Shown here piece after piece: positions 36,799-43,884 of a DNA stretch of 64,000 nucleotides. How positions within the stretch are numbered: the stretch's first letter is position 1; every line of letters begins with the position of its first letter. The DNA lies in contig CP063166.1 in the NCBI GenBank assembly GCA_016806145.1, positions 2,852,001-2,916,000 on the forward strand, given 5' to 3'. The DNA comes from Variovorax paradoxus (lineage in GTDB: Bacteria; Pseudomonadota; Gammaproteobacteria; Burkholderiales; Burkholderiaceae_C). Below the pieces are notes generated by a model. It was not told where the DNA came from and searched no databases. It saw only the letters and a list, made by a program, of their open reading frames with translations. Made by a program: the position numbers and the translations under genes.

Positions 36799-38715
36799 AT
36801 GCCAGTTCCCTTCCAACGCGTCTACCTCGAAAGCGCCGGCTATTTCATGCCGGGCGACCCCGTGCCCAACGAGCGCATGGACGACTTCATCGCGCCGCTC
36901 AACCGGATGTCCGAGCGCATCAAGCGCCGCATCCTGGCCGAGAACGGCATCCAGACACGGCACTACGCGATCGATGCCGAAGGCGCGACGCGCCACACCA
37001 ATGCGCAGATGGCGGCCGGCGCGATCCGCGACTGCCTGCAACGCGGCGGCGCCGAGCTGTCGCGCGTGTCGCTGCTGGCCAGCGGCTCCTCGGGCGGCGA
37101 CACGCTGATGCCCGGCTTCGCCAACATGATCCAGGGCGAGCTCGCGGCAGCGCCGATGGAAACGCTCGCGGTGCACGGCATCTGCGCGGCCGGCGTGTCG
37201 GCGATCCAGGCCGCGGCGCAGGGCATCGAGCTGGGCGCGCACCGCTCGGCGCTCGCGGTGGCCAGCGAGATGCCCTCGCGGCTGTTCAAGCGCTCGCGCT
37301 TCGCCGCGCGCGGCTATGAGACCGACTTCGACTCGCACTTCCTGCGCTGGATGCTGTCGGACGGCGCCGGGGCGCTGCTGCTGTCCGACGGTGCGCCCGC
37401 GCTGGCCGGTTCGCCGGGCCTGCGGCTGCGCCTGAAATGGGTGCACCAGCGCTCGTTCTCGGGTGACTACCCGGTCTGCATGCAGCTGGGCCTGACCGAG
37501 GACCGCGCGCGCGGCCACCTCGACTTCGCTTCCTGGTCCGAGGCCGAGGCGGCCGGCGCGCTGTCGCTGCGCCAGGACATCCGGCTGCTGCCGCACCTGT
37601 TCGACATCGGCATCCACGAGTACGCGGGGCTGGTGCGCGACGGCTGGGTCGATCCGAAGCGCGTCGACCATTTCCTCTGCCACTACTCGTCGGAGAAGTT
37701 CATCCCGGTGGTCGAGGACCTGATGGCCAAGGCCGAGCTGTCGATCCCGCGCGAGCGCTGGTGGAGCAATCTCGCGTGGCGCGGCAACACCGGGGCGGCT
37801 TCCATCCTGGTGATGCTGGCCGAGTTCCTCCATACCCGCGCGCTGAAGCCCGGCGAGCAGGTCTTCTGCTACGTGCCGGAGTCGGGGCGCTTCATGGCGG
37901 CCTACATGCTGTTCGAGGTCGAGGCGGTGGAGGCGCCGCCCGTGATGGCCGCACCGCGCGCCACCGTGGCCACCGCCGACGACGAGCTCGTGATCGCGCC
38001 GCCGCACGATCCGGCCGCCGCGCCCGAGGGCCTGGGCGCGCTGCTGACCGAGCTGGCCGCCATCTGGCACGACTACCGCTCGCGCGTCTGGCGCACGCCG
38101 CTCGTGCGGCAGATCCGCGAGCGCCGCTTCGCCGTGGCCGATTACCTGAACTGGATGGAGCAGTGGGTGCCGCAGGTGCGCGAAGGCAGCCTCTGGATGC
38201 GCGAGGGCGCTGCCTCGCTGAGCGAGCCGTACCAGGCGCTGTCCTCGCTGATCGGCGTGCACGCGGGCGAGGAGCAGAACGACTTCCAGATCCTGTTCGG
38301 CGACTACCGCAAGGCCGGCGGCACGGTCGAGCGCATCGAGGACCTGCGCCGCAACCCCGGCGGCGAGGCGCTCAACGCCTACCTGCATGCGCTGGCCGCC
38401 ACGCGCGACCCGATCGGCCTGCTGGGCGCGATCTACATCATCGAGGGCACGGGCCAGCGCATCGTGCCGGCGCTGCTGCCGCTGCTCAAGGCCAGCCTGC
38501 GGCTGCCGCCCGATGCCTTCCGCTTCCTCGAGTACCACGGCCACAACGACGAGAACCACCTGAACCGCTGGCTGCTCGCGGTCGAGATGGTGATGGCCGT
38601 CGAGGGCCAGGCCCGCGCCGCGCGCCAGATCGCCGACACGGCGCGCCACACGGCCGCCCTCTACCTGATGCAGTTCCAGCACATCACCGAGCGGATTTCC
38701 CATGCGAACGCCTGA
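36799..38715 (+). CDS. Fusion of KAS-III-like condensing enzyme and haem-oxygenase-like (diiron oxidase-type) domain
   Basis: A 638-residue two-domain protein. Residues 1-375 are a beta-ketoacyl-ACP synthase III-like thiolase fold with a complete Cys-His-Asn set: Cys129 (HGICAAGVSA), His295 (FLCHYSSEKF) and Asn330 (WRGNTGAAS). After an Ala/Pro linker (about 380-410), residues 415-638 are all-helical and resemble the iron-containing redox/haem-oxygenase-like group. Candidate metal ligands are Glu454, His488, Glu491/Glu492, Glu549, His580/His582, Asp584 and His587. This group includes UndA, BesC and SznF. It starts three bases after the desaturase stop and overlaps the next gene by 14 bases. 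Joining condensation to an oxidase suggests a modified acyl chain made in place; the product is unknown. Confidence 0.72.
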   Translation: MPVPFQRVYLESAGYFMPGDPVPNERMDDFIAPLNRMSERIKRRILAENGIQTRHYAIDAEGATRHTNAQMAAGAIRDCLQRGGAELSRVSLLASGSSGGDTLMPGFANMIQGELAAAPMETLAVHGICAAGVSAIQAAAQGIELGAHRSALAVASEMPSRLFKRSRFAARGYETDFDSHFLRWMLSDGAGALLLSDGAPALAGSPGLRLRLKWVHQRSFSGDYPVCMQLGLTEDRARGHLDFASWSEAEAAGALSLRQDIRLLPHLFDIGIHEYAGLVRDGWVDPKRVDHFLCHYSSEKFIPVVEDLMAKAELSIPRERWWSNLAWRGNTGAASILVMLAEFLHTRALKPGEQVFCYVPESGRFMAAYMLFEVEAVEAPPVMAAPRATVATADDELVIAPPHDPAAAPEGLGALLTELAAIWHDYRSRVWRTPLVRQIRERRFAVADYLNWMEQWVPQVREGSLWMREGAASLSEPYQALSSLIGVHAGEEQNDFQILFGDYRKAGGTVERIEDLRRNPGGEALNAYLHALAATRDPIGLLGAIYIIEGTGQRIVPALLPLLKASLRLPPDAFRFLEYHGHNDENHLNRWLLAVEMVMAVEGQARAARQIADTARHTAALYLMQFQHITERISHANA

Positions 38716-39637
38716 ATTCCTGGCCCGCGGGCACGACGAGCGCGACCCCAGCCCCTGGCTGGCGCTCTACCTCGACCAGAGCACGCCGCTGCCCGACGAG
38801 GTCAAGGCGGCCTGGCTCGCCGATTCGAGCTCGGGCTCGCGGCAGTACCTGCTGCCGTTCCTGCGGCCGATCGCGCGCGCCACCATCATCCTGATCCAGG
38901 TGGTGAAGGTGTTCGTGCCACGCAACTGGTCGCACTCGCGGCTGCTGCACCGGATCCTGGCCTGGGGGCTGCAGCATTTCGTCTCGCCCGAGGCCAACTG
39001 GCTGATCCTGCGGCACTTCCACCTGGGCTCGCAGGTGCTGGCCTTCATCGGGCGCAATTCGCCGGCGCCGGTGGCCACCTCGCCGCTGGAGCCGCCGGAC
39101 ATCGAGGCGCTGAAGGACGACATGTTCCTCAAGCACGACCTGAACCTGTTCAATTTCGTGATCCGGCTGAACCAGGCGCTGCGCGACCGCGGGCTGGCGC
39201 TGGGCAAGGCGGACGCGCCCGATTTCTCGATGATCCGGGAGCCCGCGCTGCGCCTGGAGGACATGCCGCATGGGCGGCTCAACTTCCTCGATCTGCAGAG
39301 CGCCATCGAGCTGTTCACGCCGCTCTACCAGCTGATGCTGACCGACAACGACTTCTGGCGCGCCGCCAACTCGCTGCAACTGGATGAAACCATCGGCATC
39401 TATGCCGCCACCATCCTGGCGGCGCCCGAGCACCTGATCCTGGTCAACAACAAGCATCCGCTGGTGCCGCTGTCGACCCTGCGGGCCGGGCACCGGCTGG
39501 TGATCCATGGCCTCTCGACCGAAATGCTGCACAGCCTGCTGCAGCGCATGAAGGCCGCGAGGAGCGGCGAGGGCGGCGAATCCGGCTTCGTCCCGGCCGG
39601 GGAAGGGGCTTCGGCCGACACCCCGCCACTTGCATAG
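38702..39637 (+). CDS. Unrecognised 311-residue protein of the lipid gene set
   Basis: I do not recognise this family. The start overlaps the previous gene by 14 bases, so the two are translationally coupled. The N-terminus has DERDPSPWLALYLDQ; a hydrophobic stretch lies around residues 58-80 (RPIARATIILIQVVKVFV), and the middle is helical (FNFVIRLNQALRDRGL). The C-terminal 40 residues are Gly/Ser-rich and probably disordered. There are no catalytic signatures. Its constant pairing with the KAS-III fusion would be worth testing for a partner or carrier role. Confidence 0.55.
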   Translation: MRTPEFLARGHDERDPSPWLALYLDQSTPLPDEVKAAWLADSSSGSRQYLLPFLRPIARATIILIQVVKVFVPRNWSHSRLLHRILAWGLQHFVSPEANWLILRHFHLGSQVLAFIGRNSPAPVATSPLEPPDIEALKDDMFLKHDLNLFNFVIRLNQALRDRGLALGKADAPDFSMIREPALRLEDMPHGRLNFLDLQSAIELFTPLYQLMLTDNDFWRAANSLQLDETIGIYAATILAAPEHLILVNNKHPLVPLSTLRAGHRLVIHGLSTEMLHSLLQRMKAARSGEGGESGFVPAGEGASADTPPLA

Positions 39638-39654
39638 GGGTATGCTGTCCCCAG

Positions 39655-40026
39655 ATGCAGACCATGAACACGACCCACACTCTGTCCCCCAAGACCGATC
39701 TGTCGGTGACCCATGTGCTGGCACAGTTGCTCGAGCGGCTGGAATACAGCAAGGTGCCCGTCGGTGCCGAGCAGTACCGCTCGGTGGTCGCGCACCTGGT
39801 GCACGAGTTCGAAGACGTCGAATCGGGCGCCGACCTCAGCCGCCTGCTCGACGCCTATCCGGCCGCCGCCGAGGTGTACGAGAACCTCAACTACCAGCAC
39901 GCCGGCCTGTGCCGCTCCGCGCTCGACGCCTCGCTGGCGGCCGAGACCCGCGCCAGGGAAGCAATCGCGCGCGCCATGCGCCGCCCCGAACCGAACAAGA
40001 AGGAAGAAACCGATGGCCAAGGCTGA
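39655..40026 (+). CDS. Conserved hypothetical helical protein
   Basis: A 123-residue (or 120 from the ATG at 39664) soluble, mostly helical protein: LSVTHVLAQLLERLEYSK, then VVAHLVHEFEDVESGADLSRLLDAYPAAAEVYENLNY. I do not recognise it. A short low-GC spot (TATGCT) precedes it. Its end overlaps the following zinc-ribbon gene by 14 bases, so the two are coupled. Confidence 0.6.
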   Translation: MQTMNTTHTLSPKTDLSVTHVLAQLLERLEYSKVPVGAEQYRSVVAHLVHEFEDVESGADLSRLLDAYPAAAEVYENLNYQHAGLCRSALDASLAAETRAREAIARAMRRPEPNKKEETDGQG

Positions 40027-40273
40027 GGTGAAGACTGCCGTCCTGGAAGACGGCCTGCGCTACAAGTCGAAGACGCCGGGGTCCCCGTTCCGCGCCTCCG
40101 CGTCGTTCAGCGGCGCCACCATGTCGTGCTTCATGTGCGGCAAGCACCGCGTGCGCTCGCAGCTGCGCACCCGCCAGGTACTCGGCAAGTCGCAGACCGT
40201 CTGCGCGCCGTCCTGCAAGGCGCTCGACGAGGCGCTGGAAGCCGCCGCGGCTGCGCCGTCTTCGCCCGAATGA
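40013..40273 (+). CDS. Small Cys-pair (possible zinc-ribbon) protein
   Basis: An 86-residue protein with CFMC near residue 39 and CAPSC near residue 64, separated by a basic stretch (GKHRVRSQLRTRQVLGK), so a zinc-binding ribbon and nucleic-acid contact are plausible. It ends in an Ala-rich tail. No known family is assigned. It overlaps the preceding gene and is followed by a weak hairpin and an AT-rich region. Confidence 0.55.
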   Translation: MAKAEVKTAVLEDGLRYKSKTPGSPFRASASFSGATMSCFMCGKHRVRSQLRTRQVLGKSQTVCAPSCKALDEALEAAAAAPSSPE

Positions 40274-40278
40274 CCCAG

Positions 40279-40295
40279 CGCCCGCGAGGGCGTTT
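40279..40295 (+). terminator. Weak hairpin terminator after the Cys-pair gene
   Basis: A five-base GC stem (CGCCC/GGGCG) with a GCGA loop is followed by three T bases only. A longer perfect hairpin, CATGCCCG/CGGGCATG at 40339-40356, lies downstream without a T run. Together they could end the operon transcript. Confidence 0.4.
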
Positions 40296-40373
40296 GTCGA
40301 TCCGTCTCGCCTAGCACGGCGGGGCGACGCGTTGGCGACATGCCCGTGCGGGCATGCCGTCGTCCGGCTTCCA

Positions 40374-40470
40374 AGTTGACTGCAATAGTTATACAGTTAG
40401 AAACAATTGATGCATGTAATTGCATTGGTCAAAAAGTTCTAATTTCAGGCCGACATCAGATGATTTGCAG
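40374..40470. promoter_or_regulatory. AT-rich promoter region upstream of the 40530 gene
   Basis: About 95 bases of markedly lower GC than their surroundings hold a TTGACT hexamer (40376-40381), several AT-rich -10-like options and an inverted repeat ATGCA-N6-TGCAT (40411-40426). The region probably carries a promoter and a regulator site for the gene starting at 40530. The boundaries are approximate. Confidence 0.5.
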
Positions 40471-40529
40471 CAAGGCAATGAATGCTTTTGGCGTAGTGCG
40501 ACAGTTCGCGCGCGCGAAAGGAAGCTGCC

Positions 40530-41117
40530 GTGGCTAAACCGCGTCACGTGGTCATGCAGGTGGTCAAGCGGTCTTCGGGCAGCGCGTCGCATCATGTGGA
40601 ATTCCTGATGGACGACAACTTCGCCGAGCGCCTGCGGCAGTTGCGTTCGCTGGTGCCGCCGCTGGGCAGCCTCAACAAGCAGCGCGACCTGGTCATCGAC
40701 AAGGTGCGGGTGCGGCTGCCCAACGCCATCTGGCGCTCGGGCCATGGCACCGACAGCAGCGTGGACGGCTCGTGCATCGTGATCGCGTCCGAGGGCTCGT
40801 TCAACTGCGGCGGCAAGGACCGCCTGACGCGCGAGAAGCTGGTGACCTACAACTTCTCGATCGCCCGCCTGGTCGAGCTGCACGGCGAGCGCCCCGAGGG
40901 CGAGACCTTCTACATCCGCGACGGCACCTTCGCCAACGACGAGCCGGCCGAGTCGCCGGCCGGCCGCTGGGTGGCCTCGATGCACGAACTCGAGGCCGTG
41001 ATGCGCGTGCCCGACGCGCCCTCGGACTTCGACACCCTGCACGAGGTGCCGTTGCGCGTCGACCCGCAGCAGCAGGCGAGCGGCACGGTGCCGCAGCACC
41101 GCACCAGCTTCTTCTGA
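40530..41117 (+). CDS. Hypothetical protein
   Basis: A 195-residue soluble protein I do not recognise. It starts with GTG at 40530 after AAAGGAAG. It looks beta-rich in the middle (RDLVIDKVRVRLPNAIW, then SCIVIASEGSFNCGG) with a disordered C-terminus. No membrane or signal segment is visible. It sits alone between an AT-rich promoter region and the convergent hydrolase gene, with no neighbour that explains its role. Confidence 0.55.
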   Translation: MAKPRHVVMQVVKRSSGSASHHVEFLMDDNFAERLRQLRSLVPPLGSLNKQRDLVIDKVRVRLPNAIWRSGHGTDSSVDGSCIVIASEGSFNCGGKDRLTREKLVTYNFSIARLVELHGERPEGETFYIRDGTFANDEPAESPAGRWVASMHELEAVMRVPDAPSDFDTLHEVPLRVDPQQQASGTVPQHRTSFF

Positions 41118-41127
41118 AGAACCGCGC

Positions 41128-41982
41128 TCAGGCCGCGGCCGCTTCCGGCTGCGCCGCAGTCGTGCCGCCAACCGGCACATAGGCCGCGCGGTTGTCCACC
41201 AGCCAGCGTTCCGACAGGCTGCTGTCCTGCTGCGCCGGATGGAAATCGGCGCGCAGGTAGCGGCGCCACATCGCGTAGTTGCCGCGCAGCAGCCCGTCGC
41301 GCGCGAGCAGGATGCGCGCGGCGCTCTTCCAGGTCGACCATTTCCACAGCTGCTTCTCGTGCCGCAGGTTGGCCAGCGTCTGGTGCATCAGGTCGCCGAG
41401 GAACATCAGCGTGACGCGGCGGAACCAGCGCGTGCGCCATTCGTCGGAACCTCCGGCGGCCCGGTAGACGTCGAAGGCCACGCTCTTGTGCTCGAGCTCC
41501 TCGGCGCTGTGCCACAGCCACATGGTGCGCAGCCGGGGCTCGGCGCCGTCGAGGATCTGCGGATGCGCCAGCAGCCATTCGGCGAACATGGCCGTGAAGT
41601 GCTCGGTGGCGGCCGTCACCGCGAGCGCGTGGCGCGGATCGGCGCCTTCCATCAGCGACAGCCGCTTGCTCGCGCGCTCGGTCCAGCGGTCGACCAGGCC
41701 CTGCTTCTCGAGGTGGGCGTTGAACAGCGAATGGATGCGCCGGTGCGTCGCCTCCTGGCCGATGAAGCCGCGTACGTCGGCGCGGTATTGGTCCTGCGTC
41801 TCGGGCGGCAGGGTGGCGACGGCGTCGCGCACGGCGTCGATGAAGAACTGCTCGCCGAACGGAAAACTCATCGACAGGGCGTTGAAGAAGGCGGTGGAGA
41901 ATGCATCGCCGCCGCACCAGTCGCGGGCAAACGGGGCCTGGAGGTCGATCAGAAGGCGGCGGACGACGAGTTCGGTGCTCAT
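41128..41982 (-). CDS. Predicted metal-dependent hydrolase (PF10118 type)
   Basis: A 284-residue protein of the ferritin-like metal-dependent hydrolase family. The conserved metal-ligand pattern is visible: FPFGEQFFIDAV, FIGQEATHRRIH, AATEHFTAMF and WHSAEELEHKSVAFDV. Members are described only as predicted hydrolases; the E..H helices could also hold an oxidative diiron site. The start at 41982 is used because the longer frame would cover the whole divergent promoter region. It is divergent from the TetR gene and shares the GTAC operators. Confidence 0.85.
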   Translation of the reverse strand: MSTELVVRRLLIDLQAPFARDWCGGDAFSTAFFNALSMSFPFGEQFFIDAVRDAVATLPPETQDQYRADVRGFIGQEATHRRIHSLFNAHLEKQGLVDRWTERASKRLSLMEGADPRHALAVTAATEHFTAMFAEWLLAHPQILDGAEPRLRTMWLWHSAEELEHKSVAFDVYRAAGGSDEWRTRWFRRVTLMFLGDLMHQTLANLRHEKQLWKWSTWKSAARILLARDGLLRGNYAMWRRYLRADFHPAQQDSSLSERWLVDNRAAYVPVGGTTAAQPEAAAA

Positions 41983-42027
41983 GAAGACAATCCTCGTGAA
42001 TCGGAATGGTGGTGGCAAGGGGGCGTG

Positions 42028-42041
42028 GTACAGATGCGTAC
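42028..42041. promoter_or_regulatory. GTAC-N6-GTAC operator copy
   Basis: GTAC, six bases, GTAC; with one flanking base each side it forms the inverted repeat GGTAC/GTACC. It matches the spacing of the triple site at 42074-42097 and lies 46 bases in front of the hydrolase start (minus strand). It is a probable site for the adjacent TetR regulator. Confidence 0.6.
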
Positions 42042-42073
42042 CGCGATGCCTGCATGGTGCCTTCGGGTGCTTG

Positions 42074-42097
42074 GTACTGTCAAGTACCAGTGCGTAC
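42074..42097. promoter_or_regulatory. Triple GTAC operator (GTAC-N6-GTAC-N6-GTAC)
   Basis: Three GTAC blocks start at 42074, 42084 and 42094, exactly ten bases apart, one DNA helical turn. The first two lie in the perfect inverted repeat GGTACT/AGTACC (42073-42088). The array ends 15 bases before the TetR start, where bound repressor would block its transcription. Confidence 0.7.
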
Positions 42098-42112
42098 GAA
42101 AATGTTCCGTTC

Positions 42113-42739
42113 ATGAGTGCCGTCACCGACAACACCCCCCAAACCCCGGCCGAATCGCGCAACGAGCACTACCGCCGGCTGCTCGAGGGCATGGCCCGCG
42201 CGGTGGCCGCCAAGGGCTATGCCGACACCACCATCGCCGACATCGTGCGCGAGGCCGCGGTGTCGCGCCGCACCTTCTACGAGCACTTCGCGACCAAGAC
42301 CGAATGCCTGATCGCGCTCTACGAGGCGGCCAGCCACTTGGCGCTGCAGGCGGTCAGCGAGGCCTTCGACCCGGTGCAGCCCTGGCATGCGCAGGTGGAG
42401 CGCGCGATCACGGCCTATCTCGACTACCTCGCGCAGGACCCGGTGCTGTTGCGCACGCTGTTCGTCGAGATCCTGGGCCTGGGCATGCCGGGGCTGGTGG
42501 CGCGGCGCCGGGTCAACGACGAGATCGCGAACTTCATCCAGGCCGCGATCAACAGCAGTGGCACGACCGGCCCGGGCCCGCAAGCGCACCTGACGAGCGA
42601 GATGGCGATGACGGTGGTCGGCGGCATCAACGAGCTGGTGCTGCAAGCCATCGAGCAGGATCGCGCGGGCGACCTGCGCGAACTGGTCGCGCCGGCCACG
42701 CGGCTGGTGCGCGCGGTGGCGGCGGAGAGCCAGCGCTAG
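42113..42739 (+). CDS. TetR-family transcriptional regulator
   Basis: A 208-residue repressor with an N-terminal TetR helix-turn-helix (TIADIVREAAVSRRTFYEHFATKTECLIALYE) and a helical ligand-binding C-terminal domain. The start at 42113 lies right after the triple GTAC operator, as expected for autorepression. It is divergent from the ferritin-like hydrolase and convergent with the export operon; its TAG stop overlaps the permease stop in CTAG (42736-42739). A hydrophobic or toxic ligand is likely but unknown. Confidence 0.9.
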   Translation: MSAVTDNTPQTPAESRNEHYRRLLEGMARAVAAKGYADTTIADIVREAAVSRRTFYEHFATKTECLIALYEAASHLALQAVSEAFDPVQPWHAQVERAITAYLDYLAQDPVLLRTLFVEILGLGMPGLVARRRVNDEIANFIQAAINSSGTTGPGPQAHLTSEMAMTVVGGINELVLQAIEQDRAGDLRELVAPATRLVRAVAAESQR

Positions 42740-43884
42740 GTCGAGGCCCTGCGCCGCGGCGTTGCCGCGAGCCAAAGCGTCAGCAGGCCGGCGAGCAGCA
42801 GGCCCAGCAGCACGCCCAGGTGCGGCAGCACGTCGTGCAGCGGCGCGCCCATCTGGTTGAGCCGCAGCGAGGCCTGGATGCCGGCCGTGCTCGGGAACAG
42901 CCAGCGCAGGGCCTGCAGCGGCGCGGGCAGGGCCTCGACCGGCCACGAGAAACCCGACAGAAAAGCCATCGGCAGGGCCGTGAACAGCAGCACCTGCAGC
43001 GCCCGTTCGCGGTCGCGGAACCAGCAGCCCAGCAGCAGGCCCAGCGTGCAGATCGCGGGCACGTAGAACGCCAGCAGCACCACCGCGCCGAAGGGATTGC
43101 CGCCACGCGGATAGTCCTGCAGGAAGAACACCCAGCCGAAATAGAAGATGCCGCTGAGCACGCCGAAGCCCGACAGCGCCGCCAGCCGGCCCAGCCAGGC
43201 GCTCATCGAGGCGCGCAGCCGCCGCGCCTCGGCCCAGGTGCCGGCCAGCATCGCGGTGCCCATCAACAGCGTCTGCTGCAGGATCAGCAGCGCCACCGCC
43301 GGCACCACGTAGCTGCCGTAGCCCTCGGTGGGATTGAACAGCGCCACCAGTTGCGTGACCAGCGGGCTGCGGCTGCGCGCGGCCTGCACTGCGCTCTGGC
43401 CGCCGGCTTGCAGCTTGCGGATCTCGACGCCGGCCGAGACCGTGCCCACCGCTTCCGAGAAGCCGTAGAGCACCGCCTTGTTGAGCAGCGCATAGGCGCC
43501 GTTGCCCTCGATGCTCACCACCGCCGGCAGGCCGCGCAGCACGCTGCGCTTGAGGTCGGCCGGCAGCAGCGCATAGCCCTCGATCTCGCCGCGCCACAGG
43601 GCCTGCTGCGCCTCGTGCACGTCGGCCGTGACCAGGCGCACGTCCAGTCGCGGATTGGCCATCGCGAAGCGCGCGATCTGGCGCGACAGCCCGGTGTGGT
43701 CCTGGTCGACCACCGCCACCGGCACGCGGGTCACGGCCTGCGATCCGTAGGGCCAGGGGTAGAAGAAGCCGTAGATGATCGGCGCCAGCAGCATGATGAG
43801 CAGCACGCCCTTGTCGCGCAGCACGGCCAGCGCGGTGTCGCTCCAGGCGGCGCTGAAGCGGGCGAGGGCGCGGCGGCGGTCCAT
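42736..43884 (-). CDS. ABC-2 type export permease
   Basis: A 382-residue ABC-2 membrane protein: one N-terminal helix (LLIMLLAPIIYGFFYPWPYG), a large periplasmic region, then five C-terminal helices with AFLSGFSWPVEALP, the family signature. It resembles YhhJ/YbhR-type exporter permeases. Its start overlaps the end of the second permease (TGATG), so both are made together. No ATPase gene lies in the operon. Confidence 0.88.
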   Translation of the reverse strand: MDRRRALARFSAAWSDTALAVLRDKGVLLIMLLAPIIYGFFYPWPYGSQAVTRVPVAVVDQDHTGLSRQIARFAMANPRLDVRLVTADVHEAQQALWRGEIEGYALLPADLKRSVLRGLPAVVSIEGNGAYALLNKAVLYGFSEAVGTVSAGVEIRKLQAGGQSAVQAARSRSPLVTQLVALFNPTEGYGSYVVPAVALLILQQTLLMGTAMLAGTWAEARRLRASMSAWLGRLAALSGFGVLSGIFYFGWVFFLQDYPRGGNPFGAVVLLAFYVPAICTLGLLLGCWFRDRERALQVLLFTALPMAFLSGFSWPVEALPAPLQALRWLFPSTAGIQASLRLNQMGAPLHDVLPHLGVLLGLLLAGLLTLWLAATPRRRAST

